59,482 nucleotides of DNA, taken from an uncultured Bacilli bacterium (lineage in GTDB: Bacteria; Bacillota_I; Bacilli_A; RF39; UBA660). Made by a program: the position numbers and the translations under genes. Shown piece by piece: positions 51,801 to 59,482 of this stretch. Under the pieces are notes generated by a model. That model saw nothing but the letters and a program-made list of their open reading frames with translations. It was not told where the DNA came from and ran no database searches. Every line of letters starts with the position of its first letter. Positions within the stretch are counted from its first letter, which is position 1. The stretch is taken from NCBI GenBank assembly GCA_947629815.1, contig CANRFG010000005.1, positions 1 through 59,482 on the forward strand. The letters are read 5' to 3'.

Positions 51801-54800
51801 TAGATTTTGAAGTAGATAAAATAATAATAGAAGGTAATGAGTATAATGTTTTAAAAACTAATGATGGTTATACGACAACTATCCTAGGTTATTTAACATC
51901 AGGAATTAAGGAAATAAAAATAGAAGAAATCATATTAAATAATGGTAAAAAAATAACTTTAAATACACCTGCTTCAATAAAGATTGAAGTACTAAAAGAT
52001 ATAGTTAGTGTATATGATTTTAAATATGAAATAAATGATGATAAAATTAAATTAAACCTTTCTTTAAAAGATGATGACAAATCAATTATTGGAGACGCTA
52101 AAGATTATGTAAATGTAAATATTTACAATGAAAAAGGTCAATTATTATATAGTTTACCTTACAACAATGAAATTGAATTTAATAGAGCAGATAATTTATT
52201 AAGATACTATATTGATGTTTCAGCTACTTATGATAGAGATATTTCAAGAAAAAATGATAATTATTATGAAAATATGAAACTTTTAGATGAAGTCGTATCA
52301 ATAGATAAAAATTATATAGAAATAAAAGATATTATAGATGTAACTTTATATAAAGAAGAAGAAAATAAAACAACAGCAGTTGAAGAAGTTGATATTAAAG
52401 ATTTACAAGATAATTTAGATAATTATTTTGTAAAAATTTCTATGACTAATATGCCATCTATACATGGAAAAATAACTAAAATATTAAATGAAAATAATCG
52501 TTTGATTCTTATACTAGACTATGAATATACAGTTAAACAAAATTCAAAAGAAAAACAAGACTTAAGAATTGACTTTGGTCAAATAAAAGATGGTAAAGTT
52601 ATAAATGAAGCACGACCAGAAACAATGGAACAACTTATAGAAAGAATTACTAAAAATCCTTCTTCACATGTAATTTTAACTCGTGATTATGATATGTCAG
52701 AAATAAAAGTAAACACTAATACATATTTTGATGTAGAATTTGAAGGTATATTTGATGGTAATGGACATACAATTAAAAATTTAGATAGACCTTTATTTAA
52801 AATAGTTAGAGGTACTGTTGAAAATTTAAAAATTGAAAATGTTACTTTACCTTCAGGTGAAGGTACAAAGGGAACATTAGCAAATACTACATATGGGGCA
52901 AATATTAAAAACATATTAGTAAATGCTGTATCAAAAAGCAATTCAACAACAGCAACAGGTGGATTGATAGGTGATGCTAATAATACTATTATTGAAAATT
53001 GTCGAGTTACTAATGTTAATTTCAATCTTAATTATTTAGCGCAACAAAATGGAGCCTTAGTTGGTAAACTTAACAATTCAACAATTAAAAATTGCTATGC
53101 TAGTGGAAAAATAAATGGTGGATATAATTTCATTGGTGGTCTTGTAGGTGATGGTTTTGGTGGTTCTGTTATTACAAATAGTTATGCAAAAGTAACATTG
53201 ACAGGTAATGGATATAATACTACAAGTGCATTTGCAGGTTCATATCGTGGTAATTTAACTATTAAAAACTCAATTAGTTTAAGTAATGGTTTTTATTACT
53301 CATTCTCTGGAAACTTAGAAAAATCAGAAAATAATTATTTTGTAAATAATGGTAAATCAGGTAGTGAACATCCATCATTAACAAAAGTAGAGATTAATGA
53401 TGTAAATGAGAAATTATTTAAAGAAGATTTAAAATTTGATAATGATATTTGGAAATTAAGTAATATATCTTATGATAATTTACCAATATTTAATTTTGAA
53501 AAAGTAACAAAAATTAATGTTGAAGAAGTTGGAAATGACTACGATGAAAGTAAAGAATTATTATACAACAACTTAATGTTATTAATGCCTTACTATGATA
53601 GTAGTAAAATAGTAAGTAGCGCTAAAAACATTTCAGATAATACACTTTTATCAAAACAAGAAATTAAACATATAATTCCAATAGATGAAAATGGAAATGT
53701 TGTAACTTATTTAACTACTGAAAATCAAACAAAAATCAAAAAAATAAAAATAGTATTTAACAACAACGAAACTGAAGAATATGATGTACGCTATGATAAA
53801 ACATATGATATGATTGCAAGTTATCGAATCAGCGATTTAATGATTGATTATACTTATAATCATTATGTATTAGATAGTAATTCACAATTAGTAAATAATT
53901 TAACTAATTATTTAACTGATTTAACTTATGAAGATAACTTAGATAAATTAACTACTTCTACAGATAGTAGAATATATAGTGAATTTTATAATGATGTTAC
54001 AAAAAAAGAATTAAAACAATTTGTTTTAAAATATTTATCTAATAGTAATTATGCAGTTACAAGTTCAAATGAAGCAATTAGTGATTATTTAGAAAGAGAA
54101 ATTAAAAGTGACAAAAAACTAGAAAAAATGTTATATGTATATAATTACTTTAGACGCTTCTATGATGTAGAAATAGATGGTATTAAGTTATATGATTTTA
54201 TGCTATTTAATTCACAGGGATTTAGTGATTCGATGACACCTTACTCTATTGCGGAAATGTATTTAAATAATAAAGATAGTTTTGCAACTAATAAAACTAA
54301 TGATGCATATAGAGATTTATTAAGTAAATATACAGGATATACAACCATTCCTGAATTATTGGAATACTTAGTTCAAGTATTAAGTAATGAAGACCCTGCA
54401 GATTGGTATGCAAGTCAATTTAAAGGATATTTAATAGAATTAAATGTCGATAATCGCCCTGATATTGAATACAGGTTATGGGAACATATAAAAACACAAG
54501 ATAAAAATACAAAAGTAAATTGGTTTAATTATGCTTTACCAATTATAACTTTACCAGAAAATGCCGCTTACATAATATCAACTCCTACTCAATTTGTAAT
54601 TGGAGCGCAAAGAACTTACATGAATGACCCATATAACGAATCTGATAGAGCAGTATTTTTAGAAAAAGTAAAAACATATACAGCAAGAATGAAAGAATAT
54701 TATACAACTGCTGCTTCAATAATTGAAGATAAAGATATATTTAACAATATCCATACAATTCAAATAGATAAAAGATTTGCTTATGAAAATGGTGTTTTAA

Positions 54801-56098
54801 CTTTCCAAAGTCCTTATTCAACACAAGAACCATTCCATAAAAACTTCAATGAAGTAATTGGTCAATGGGCATATCCAGATGGTAATGCAGCAACAGCAAA
54901 TGGTGCTTATATAATATGGCGTGCAGAAGGAGTATTAGATGGAGAATGGACTTATCATACTTGGTCACATGAAACTGCTCATAACATGGATGCTAGATTA
55001 TTCTTAAAAGATAATGGAAGAAGATTTGATGCAGGTGGAGAAGATTATGCTGATGGAAATTTAAATCAAATATTTAATGACCATGATATTGTAATGAATA
55101 TATCAATGCATTTTCAAGATAAAGATAATATAGCAGCTAATCTTGAACCAAGTAGAATAGATAGTAAAGAAGAAATTTATGATTTTTATAATAAACTATT
55201 TGATACAGTATATATTATGGACTATTTAGAAGGTCAGGCTTTCTTAAAATTAACACCTGAAGAACAATCTAAACTTGCAGTTCAAGTTTCTTATCCAAGA
55301 GAAACAGAAGAATTACATGAAGGTGAAGAATATTTAAAACGACAACATACAGTATATCAAGAAATTTCAACTGAAGAATTCGAAAAAATGAACTTAAGTT
55401 CTATGAAAGATTTATATACTAATCATTTAGTTATGTATCCTGGCGTAATTTATACGACACTAACTACTAATCGATATGGTGGAGAAAATATACTAAAAGT
55501 ACGCTGGTATCAACCTCACAATGATTTAGGTAGACCAGATTCATATAGTATAAAATGGTGGGCTTATGAAATGTTAGGATATGCTGGATATGATGATGGT
55601 TATATTGAATATTATAGTAATATTAATTCAATAAAAAAGAATGTATATCAAGTAAGAAATACTATACCTGGTATGTATGAAGTAGACTATAAAACTGATT
55701 TAATGGCTTTACAAAAAATTACTAATCAATCAGATATGACTTTTGAAAAATATAGATTAGGTAGATTTGATAAAGTAGAACAGAATTTAACAAATATTCA
55801 AGTAATTAATGTTAATGAATACTTTAACAAATTCTATGATGCATTAAAAAAAGATGCAGAAGCAGTTAAAAAAGCACAAGATGAAGCATTAAAATTATAT
55901 CCAAGAGATACAAAAGAAATGATTGATAAACGAAATTCATATGTTATTAATAGTAAAGCAAAAGAATTAACTAATAGTTCAGCTGTTAGAAAAGAATTAT
56001 ATTTCGAACTAAAAAATGGAACAAATGATTTTATAGGAGATGTTTATAATTCAACTAATAAACAAGTAGTAAATCCATTTACTATTCCAAGCAATTAA
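48875..56098 (+). CDS. Giant M26-type (IgA1-protease-like) zinc metalloprotease with cohesin-like and dockerin-like modules
   Basis: 2407 residues. A signal peptide (1-24, ending VFA) is followed by a cohesin-like domain (about 27-150), two membrane helices (about 181-204 and 211-235), and two dockerin-like calcium loops DVNNDGKENYED (about 240) and DVNNDGKVDLDD (about 291). Next are four or more Ig-like repeats of about 170 residues, each with an I-D-G-x-x-Y core and ending in a VLKD[KE]P linker, then GLUG repeats (about 1350-1480) and the protease. Zinc site: H2032-E-T-A-H2036, with E2056 in GGEDYADG; the segment H-N-x-D...G-R-R...G-x-E matches M26. Streptococcal relatives cut host IgA1 or mucins from an N-terminally anchored position. 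The substrate here is unknown. No LPxTG is present. Confidence 0.85.
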   Translation: MRINRMKFFLILLTIILLPINVFAKEKITLELDKTDLEVGENVTVIAKLPTDTKLYALTAVLSYDSSVFEQIDYTDFNLLDDAIDVVYNTNNNKFGIINKSGEIKEELFRVTLKVKENANVGNTSISLTNISSSDGDNTISFEETSTKVLVTRDATKDEVIQNNPEKEVEHADIKEEKIKSFSTMPIMICLSIVILLLIICAIINKKENKNKPFVILTSLAVLFLVALISLFIVNNNKKDVNNDGKENYEDAKEIMKYLIDIEGTKSSSDSTNQNSNNSNSNHSNKDKFDYDVNNDGKVDLDDVSSSTQHVTEDIKYEVSLKEKEQEFYVNKGNITLEFEANVTNNEKIKEVNIDGKYYPVVYNNVYSVTLNTPSTSGVHIFKISKVKLVNNKEVDTKLEIKREILKDEPYVDMFNFDDKEKTLTFKLEDKEKSFIEGNIIIEDKNGVEVVNKKISNDNNIKYDFKIGEKYTVMIFVTYDLDTNEFTNITGQMNRVENKAIYSHILSIDTNYNFKITNINISDAIEKGEKPTITFESTNSKGYTVEYIEIDGVKYKVSPKYEKNKYIVVLDNINTDNYGKYHIDIDKVEMNNYKVFERDIDYKSNTLSYTVLKKAPTVENITLDVNKDEEEIIVNYKVIDNDKTLNSLNLYLVDTNNNVVANMDSVEAGNKQILSYSGNISGGYRVKFLANYNLGTDRHNYTDVNLGEKGVLTQSDVVITKVEVGLNNNKTNPYPTKNQQKYQIRYTISLSENIINKYNRFAGVTINGINFDGGSNTVDKNGIATTTISFTVPSSSGIVDLRVDRVKLASESYQGVSQAFFTIEPYTTQIDVLKDKPSIEDLEIVDEDYDNGNVTFKFKVIDDKGGFERGSVSLDGQVKDITLKDNLVTFTNITKDKQFNLLFTSDFDLDTNTLDEDTNLNSYKNEKIYEVSYGLYSNDKYDKINIIDLSTLSENKNYFEKNEQIKLNFNVVKPDIDFEVDKIIIEGNEYNVLKTNDGYTTTILGYLTSGIKEIKIEEIILNNGKKITLNTPASIKIEVLKDIVSVYDFKYEINDDKIKLNLSLKDDDKSIIGDAKDYVNVNIYNEKGQLLYSLPYNNEIEFNRADNLLRYYIDVSATYDRDISRKNDNYYENMKLLDEVVSIDKNYIEIKDIIDVTLYKEEENKTTAVEEVDIKDLQDNLDNYFVKISMTNMPSIHGKITKILNENNRLILILDYEYTVKQNSKEKQDLRIDFGQIKDGKVINEARPETMEQLIERITKNPSSHVILTRDYDMSEIKVNTNTYFDVEFEGIFDGNGHTIKNLDRPLFKIVRGTVENLKIENVTLPSGEGTKGTLANTTYGANIKNILVNAVSKSNSTTATGGLIGDANNTIIENCRVTNVNFNLNYLAQQNGALVGKLNNSTIKNCYASGKINGGYNFIGGLVGDGFGGSVITNSYAKVTLTGNGYNTTSAFAGSYRGNLTIKNSISLSNGFYYSFSGNLEKSENNYFVNNGKSGSEHPSLTKVEINDVNEKLFKEDLKFDNDIWKLSNISYDNLPIFNFEKVTKINVEEVGNDYDESKELLYNNLMLLMPYYDSSKIVSSAKNISDNTLLSKQEIKHIIPIDENGNVVTYLTTENQTKIKKIKIVFNNNETEEYDVRYDKTYDMIASYRISDLMIDYTYNHYVLDSNSQLVNNLTNYLTDLTYEDNLDKLTTSTDSRIYSEFYNDVTKKELKQFVLKYLSNSNYAVTSSNEAISDYLEREIKSDKKLEKMLYVYNYFRRFYDVEIDGIKLYDFMLFNSQGFSDSMTPYSIAEMYLNNKDSFATNKTNDAYRDLLSKYTGYTTIPELLEYLVQVLSNEDPADWYASQFKGYLIELNVDNRPDIEYRLWEHIKTQDKNTKVNWFNYALPIITLPENAAYIISTPTQFVIGAQRTYMNDPYNESDRAVFLEKVKTYTARMKEYYTTAASIIEDKDIFNNIHTIQIDKRFAYENGVLTFQSPYSTQEPFHKNFNEVIGQWAYPDGNAATANGAYIIWRAEGVLDGEWTYHTWSHETAHNMDARLFLKDNGRRFDAGGEDYADGNLNQIFNDHDIVMNISMHFQDKDNIAANLEPSRIDSKEEIYDFYNKLFDTVYIMDYLEGQAFLKLTPEEQSKLAVQVSYPRETEELHEGEEYLKRQHTVYQEISTEEFEKMNLSSMKDLYTNHLVMYPGVIYTTLTTNRYGGENILKVRWYQPHNDLGRPDSYSIKWWAYEMLGYAGYDDGYIEYYSNINSIKKNVYQVRNTIPGMYEVDYKTDLMALQKITNQSDMTFEKYRLGRFDKVEQNLTNIQVINVNEYFNKFYDALKKDAEAVKKAQDEALKLYPRDTKEMIDKRNSYVINSKAKELTNSSAVRKELYFELKNGTNDFIGDVYNSTNKQVVNPFTIPSN

Positions 56099-56130
56099 AG
56101 ATTGTTAGTTATTACTGACAATCTTTTAAA
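56097..56130 (+). terminator. Intrinsic terminator overlapping the stop of the M26-like gene
   Basis: AAAGATTGTTAGT (56097-56109) / ACTGACAATCTTT (56114-56126), one G-T pair, loop TATT, then T residues. Confidence 0.85.
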
Positions 56131-56152
56131 TTAACAATTTAAAAATTATAAC

Positions 56153-56280
56153 TTACAAAAAAATAAAAAAAGTGTTATAATTATATTGTTTGAAACAAAT
56201 ATACTGAGTCAATTATAATCAATGAGTAGCAAAAATGCGTAAGTCCAATTGTATAAGGACTTGCGTATTTTTATTTTCAA
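56153..56280 (+). promoter_or_regulatory. Promoter and attenuator-like leader of the MATE exporter gene
   Basis: TTACAA (56153-56158), 17-bp spacer, TATAAT (56176-56181). The transcript then has a TTGTTTGAAACAA hairpin, the segment ACTGAGTCAATTATAATCAA, and a 14-bp stem (56233-56246 with 56257-56270) followed by TTATTTT, a clear terminator ahead of the gene. This is the layout of a ligand- or ribosome-controlled attenuator. I do not recognise a known riboswitch class. Confidence 0.55.
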
Positions 56281-56300
56281 AAATAATGATGGAGGTATTT

Positions 56301-57692
56301 ATGAAAAACATAGATTTAGAACATGAAAAGATTTCTAAATTAATTAAAAAATTTGCAATACCATGCGTTATTAGCATGATTGTTGCAGCACTATATAATA
56401 TAGTTGACCAAATATTTATAGGTTGGAGTGAGGCAGGTCCATTTGGAAATGCAGCAACAAATATTGTTTATCCATTTACCGTGATAGCGCTTGCTTTTGC
56501 ATTATTAATTGGGGATGGGGCATCTGCACTATTTAATTTATTGTTAGGAGCAAAAGAAAAAGAAAAAATAAATAAATCAATAGGTAATGGAGTTATACTT
56601 TTAATTATAGTATCTATCTTATTAACTATTGTTGGATTTATTTTTAACAAACAAATATTAAATATATTTGGTGCAAATCCAAATGAAGTAGAATGCTATA
56701 ATTATGCAAAAGATTATTTGACAATAATTTGTTATGGATTACCTTTTTATATTATAGGTCAAGGTTTAAATGCATCTATTAGAAGTGATGGAAATCCTAA
56801 ATATGCTATGTTTGCAACTATTATAGGGGCAATATCAAATATAATTTTAGACCCAATATTTATATTTGTGTTTAAAATGAATGTTAAAGGTGCAGCATTA
56901 GCAACTATAATTGGACAAATTTTAACTTTTATAGTAAGTATTTTATATTTAAGAAAATCAAAATTATTTAAAATTGATAAGCAATCAATAAAATTAGATA
57001 AAACAATAATAAAAAAAATAATATCACTAGGGTTACCATCTTTAATTACACAAATTGCTATAGTAATTATAATATCAGTTGCAAATAACTTAGTAGTTAA
57101 ATATGGATATATAACAATATCTTCAACAAATATACCTTATGGTGTTGTAACACCACTTGCAGTTATTGGTATATGTATGAAAGTATTTGGAATAGTTATT
57201 TCAATAATTATTGGAGTATCATTAGGGGGTATGCCAATAATTGGATATAATATGGGTGCTGGAAATATAAAAAGAGTTAAAGAAACCATTAAATGTATTT
57301 TGATAATTAACTTAATTATAGGTTCTATAGCATTTGTAATATTTGAATTTTTTCCAACTTTTATTATTAATATTTTTGGTAGTGGGAATTCTATTGAATA
57401 TTTAGAATATGCAAGATATTGTTTAAATATATTTTTAGGTGGAATTATACTAACTTGTTTAATTAAATCGATGTCTATATTGTTACAATCAATGGGAGCA
57501 GGTTTTAAATCAACAATACTTGCTTTATCGCGAGATGTAATTTTCTTTGTACCATCGATAACCATAATAGCTTACTTATCTAAAAGTGTAGTTACAATGT
57601 TATATAGTGCGATAATATCAGATGTTTTGGCTTTTATTTTAGGACTAATATTATTAAAAATTCAATTCAAAAAGTTAGAAATTAATAAATAG
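56301..57692 (+). CDS. MATE-family multidrug/cation efflux transporter
   Basis: 463 residues from the ATG at 56301, which has GGAGG five bases upstream; the in-frame ATG at 56235 lies inside the leader terminator and has no ribosome binding site. Twelve membrane helices in two six-helix halves; the N-terminal KKFAIPCVISMIVAALYNIVDQIFIG and the second-half GMPIIGYNMGAGN are MATE/MepA-like. Expected to exchange Na+ or H+ for cationic drugs or metabolites. Its transcription appears controlled by the terminator-bearing leader. A CarD-family gene follows 9 bp downstream. Confidence 0.88.
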   Translation: MKNIDLEHEKISKLIKKFAIPCVISMIVAALYNIVDQIFIGWSEAGPFGNAATNIVYPFTVIALAFALLIGDGASALFNLLLGAKEKEKINKSIGNGVILLIIVSILLTIVGFIFNKQILNIFGANPNEVECYNYAKDYLTIICYGLPFYIIGQGLNASIRSDGNPKYAMFATIIGAISNIILDPIFIFVFKMNVKGAALATIIGQILTFIVSILYLRKSKLFKIDKQSIKLDKTIIKKIISLGLPSLITQIAIVIIISVANNLVVKYGYITISSTNIPYGVVTPLAVIGICMKVFGIVISIIIGVSLGGMPIIGYNMGAGNIKRVKETIKCILIINLIIGSIAFVIFEFFPTFIINIFGSGNSIEYLEYARYCLNIFLGGIILTCLIKSMSILLQSMGAGFKSTILALSRDVIFFVPSITIIAYLSKSVVTMLYSAIISDVLAFILGLILLKIQFKKLEINK

Positions 57693-57701
57693 GAGGATAA
57701 A

Positions 57702-58196
57702 ATGTATAAAGTAAATGAATATGTTGTGTATAAAAAAGATGTATGCAAAATAAAAGAAATAAGAAATAATAAAATGAATGGAATTGATTATTATATTTTA
57801 GTTCCAATCGATGATGAATCATTAATTATTGATGTTCCTGTTGAAAATAGAATGGGTTATTTAAGAAGTATAATTAGTAAGGAAGAAGCAAATAAATTAA
57901 TAAATAATATTCCAAATATTGAGCCATTAAAAAATATAGATGATAAATATGTTGAAAAAACATATAAAGATTTACTATATAATGGTACACATGAAGATTT
58001 AATTAAAATCATTAAGACAACTTATTTAAGGAATAATGATAGAAAAATAAACAATAAAAAATTAAGTGAAAAAGATAATGATTATTTTACAAAAGCAGAA
58101 AAATATTTATATAATGAAATTTCAATTTCTTTAAATATGAGCTTTGATGAAACAAAAAATTATATAATAAAAAAAGTTCAAGAATTAATAAAATAA
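57702..58196 (+). CDS. CarD-like RNA-polymerase-interacting transcriptional regulator
   Basis: 164 residues. The N-terminal RNA-polymerase-interaction domain (about 1-60: VNEYVVYKKDVCKIKEI, then a YYILVPIDD strand and DVPVENRMGYLR) is that of the CarD/CdnL/TRCF family (PF02559); a helical C-terminal domain follows, as in CarD and CdnL. Such proteins bind the RNA polymerase beta subunit and tune promoter opening. It lies 9 bp after the MATE gene with AGGAGG, so the two are probably co-transcribed. Confidence 0.82.
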   Translation: MYKVNEYVVYKKDVCKIKEIRNNKMNGIDYYILVPIDDESLIIDVPVENRMGYLRSIISKEEANKLINNIPNIEPLKNIDDKYVEKTYKDLLYNGTHEDLIKIIKTTYLRNNDRKINNKKLSEKDNDYFTKAEKYLYNEISISLNMSFDETKNYIIKKVQELIK

Positions 58197-58296
58197 TTAA
58201 ATGTATAATTTATATTAATAATGATAATTCTTGCTTTTTTTATGTTATAATTTAAATATAAGTTTATTAATTAATATAAATTTTATAGGTGATAAA

Positions 58297-58884
58297 ATGG
58301 AAATTATTATATTTAAATTAGAAGAACTTAAAAAGAATCTTAACGGATTTGCTTGTTATATTTTAGGTAGAAGTTATGATTTAGAAGAAAATGGAGTTAC
58401 TAAAAATTTTAAAGAAGCGTTAAAGTATTACAATGAAGGTATGAATCTAAATTATCCTTTATGTGAATATTCATTAGGTATTTCTCTGATTTTAGGATTA
58501 GGTGATGTATTAAAAATTGACAAAGAAAAAGGAACTAAACTATTAATAGAAGCTTATCCTAAGATTTTAAATATAATAAATAATCAAGATTTATCACCGG
58601 AAGAAAGATTATATGCGAAATTTGTGACAGGTGCTTATCATTATTATGGATTAGGAAATATAAGAAAAGATGATAAAAAAGCCTTTGATATAATACAAGA
58701 ATGTGCTAATGAAGGACATATTGCTGCAATATATGATCTAGGTGCAAATTTCTATTATAATGGAGTTGGCACTGAACGAGACATAGAAAAATCAAAATAC
58801 TATCTAAGTCTTGCTTCAGAAGCAGGACTCCCAAGAGCAATAAAAAAATATAATGATTATAATTTTGGTACTAAAAAATTATAA
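58297..58884 (+). CDS. Sel1-repeat (TPR-like) protein
   Basis: 195 residues from the ATG at 58297 with AGGTGA upstream; the open frame extends upstream but without a ribosome binding site. At least three Sel1-like repeats are visible: ACYILGRSYDLEENGVTKNF-type near residue 18, the AYHYYGLGNIRKDDKKAF segment near residue 118, and AIYDLGANFYYNGVGTERDI near residue 149. Sel1 repeats form solenoids for protein-protein contact. No signal peptide is present, so it is cytoplasmic. Function unknown. Confidence 0.8.
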   Translation: MEIIIFKLEELKKNLNGFACYILGRSYDLEENGVTKNFKEALKYYNEGMNLNYPLCEYSLGISLILGLGDVLKIDKEKGTKLLIEAYPKILNIINNQDLSPEERLYAKFVTGAYHYYGLGNIRKDDKKAFDIIQECANEGHIAAIYDLGANFYYNGVGTERDIEKSKYYLSLASEAGLPRAIKKYNDYNFGTKKL

Positions 58885-59078
58885 AAAAATAAGTTATCCA
58901 AGTGAATGAAAATAAAACTAATATGGTTGATTATGATTTATTTGATCCTTCGGTAAAATCTTTATAAATAAAAAGTTTTCGTGAAAAATGCTTTAAATTT
59001 CGTTAAATTTATGTGATGAAATGAAAAGGTGATTACGACATTTAACCCTTAATAAAAACAAGAAAGTAGGTGTTAATT

Positions 59079-59482
59079 TTGAATAATAAATTAGAAACAA
59101 TTTCAAATCTTTTTGATGGTAAAGAAATAAGAAGTATTTGGGATGATGAAAAAGAAGAATATTACTTTAGTGTTGTTGATGTTATAAATGCATTAACTGA
59201 TAGTAGTGATGCTAGAAAATATTGGTCTGTATTAAAGCTAAGATTGAAAAAAGAAGGATCTGAGTTGACTACATTTTGTAGTCAACTGAAATTAAAAGCA
59301 AAAGATGGAAAATTCTATAACACCGATGTATTAGATACTAAGGGAATTTTAAGATTAATTGAATCAGTTCCATCAAATAAAGCAGAACCATTTAAACTAT
59401 GGCTTGCAAATTTAGGAAGTGAAAGAATTGATGAGGTGTTTGATCCTGAAATTGCAGTTAATAGAGCAGTAGAATATTATCG
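59079..59482 (+). CDS. Bro-N / antirepressor-like DNA-binding protein, 3' end outside window
   Basis: At least 134 residues; the frame is open at the right edge. It apparently starts at TTG 59079, with AGTAGGTG upstream. The visible part (IRSIWDDEKEEYYFSVVDVI, then DARKYWSVLKLRLKKEG, and GILRLIESVPSNKAEPFKLWLANLG) is the Bro-N domain found in prophage antirepressors and DinD-like proteins. Such genes often belong to phage remnants or stress-response loci; nothing else phage-like is visible before the edge. The TTG start is the best fit but would need comparison with homologues. Confidence 0.7.
   Translation, partial: MNNKLETISNLFDGKEIRSIWDDEKEEYYFSVVDVINALTDSSDARKYWSVLKLRLKKEGSELTTFCSQLKLKAKDGKFYNTDVLDTKGILRLIESVPSNKAEPFKLWLANLGSERIDEVFDPEIAVNRAVEYY

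Noticed and set aside
56235-56300. Longer N-terminus for the MATE exporter starting at ATG 56235
   Set aside because: That ATG lies inside the terminator stem and has no ribosome binding site, while ATG 56301 has GGAGG and begins the family-typical N-terminus.
58902-58967. Short GTG-started ORF of about 21 codons before the Bro-N gene
   Set aside because: It has no ribosome binding site and no recognisable similarity, and is too short to support as a gene.
1-59482. Mollicute genetic code (TGA as Trp)
   Set aside because: TGA ends several intact genes (for example trmD, spoIIGA and ylmC) and Trp is encoded by TGG throughout, so the standard bacterial code applies.
1-59482. CRISPR array, tRNA genes, rRNA genes or insertion sequences
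   Set aside because: No regularly spaced direct repeats, no GC-rich tRNA-like cloverleaf segments, no rRNA and no transposase-like frames were seen on either strand.

Overview
The window is a very AT-rich bacterial chromosome segment with standard code usage (TGA ends several genes, such as trmD and sigE-adjacent spoIIGA; Trp is TGG). Gene order and families point to a Gram-positive, endospore-programmed member of the Bacilli, probably an uncultured gut lineage near Erysipelotrichales/RF39-type Mollicutes relatives. The support is the spoIIGA-sigE-sigG-ylmC block, ylbD-ylbE-rsmD, rpsU-yqeY, rpsB-tsf and rimM-trmD-rplS-lepB synteny. The taxonomic placement is inference; no rRNA is present.

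Layout. 1-7.5 kb: the 3' part of a giant secreted repeat protein and a membrane-anchored thioredoxin-like protein. 7.5-9.2 kb: an O-antigen-ligase-like membrane protein and CsaA. 9.2-12.9 kb: a small accessory island with an intact DUF4143 ATPase, a frameshifted remnant of a second one behind a dyad-flanked promoter, and an AbiEi/AbiEii toxin-antitoxin operon. 13-21 kb: a split division/cell-wall cluster, first spoVD-like PBP, mraY and ftsW/spoVE, then a separate mraZ-rsmH-ftsL-pbpB operon behind a promoter carrying four 10-bp MraZ-type repeats. 21-27.8 kb: sporulation block spoIIGA-sigE, then uppS and three uncharacterised genes, then sigG behind a hairpin that buries its ribosome binding site, then ylmC. 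27.8-34 kb: a glycosyltransferase, then parE, a sugar-phosphate transferase and parC. 34-37.7 kb: a zinc-ribbon membrane metalloprotease-like protein, ylbD, ylbE, rsmD.

37.7-40.7 kb holds the most system-like accessory locus: a peptidase-containing ABC transporter (C39 domain, apparently starting at AUU), a minimal HlyD-like accessory protein, two short double-glycine leader peptides and a third small hydrophobic peptide. All three peptides end in an Ile-Arg...Cys motif. It looks like an undescribed bacteriocin or signalling-peptide export locus.

40.8-48.7 kb is translation and secretion housekeeping: rpsU, yqeY, rpsB with a C-terminal SAP/Rho-N-like extension, tsf, a SpoU-family methyltransferase, rimM, trmD, rplS, lepB and a Lys/Asn-rich unknown. 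48.9-56.1 kb encodes a 2407-residue M26 (IgA1-protease type) zinc protease that combines cohesin-like, paired membrane, dockerin-like, Ig-like repeat, GLUG and protease regions. 56.1-59.5 kb: a MATE exporter behind a leader with an internal terminator, a CarD-family regulator, a Sel1-repeat protein and the start of a Bro-N antirepressor-like gene cut by the window edge.

Intergenic spaces are tight. Terminator stems repeatedly include the stop codon of the gene they end, and several promoters put the predicted transcription start almost on the Shine-Dalgarno sequence.
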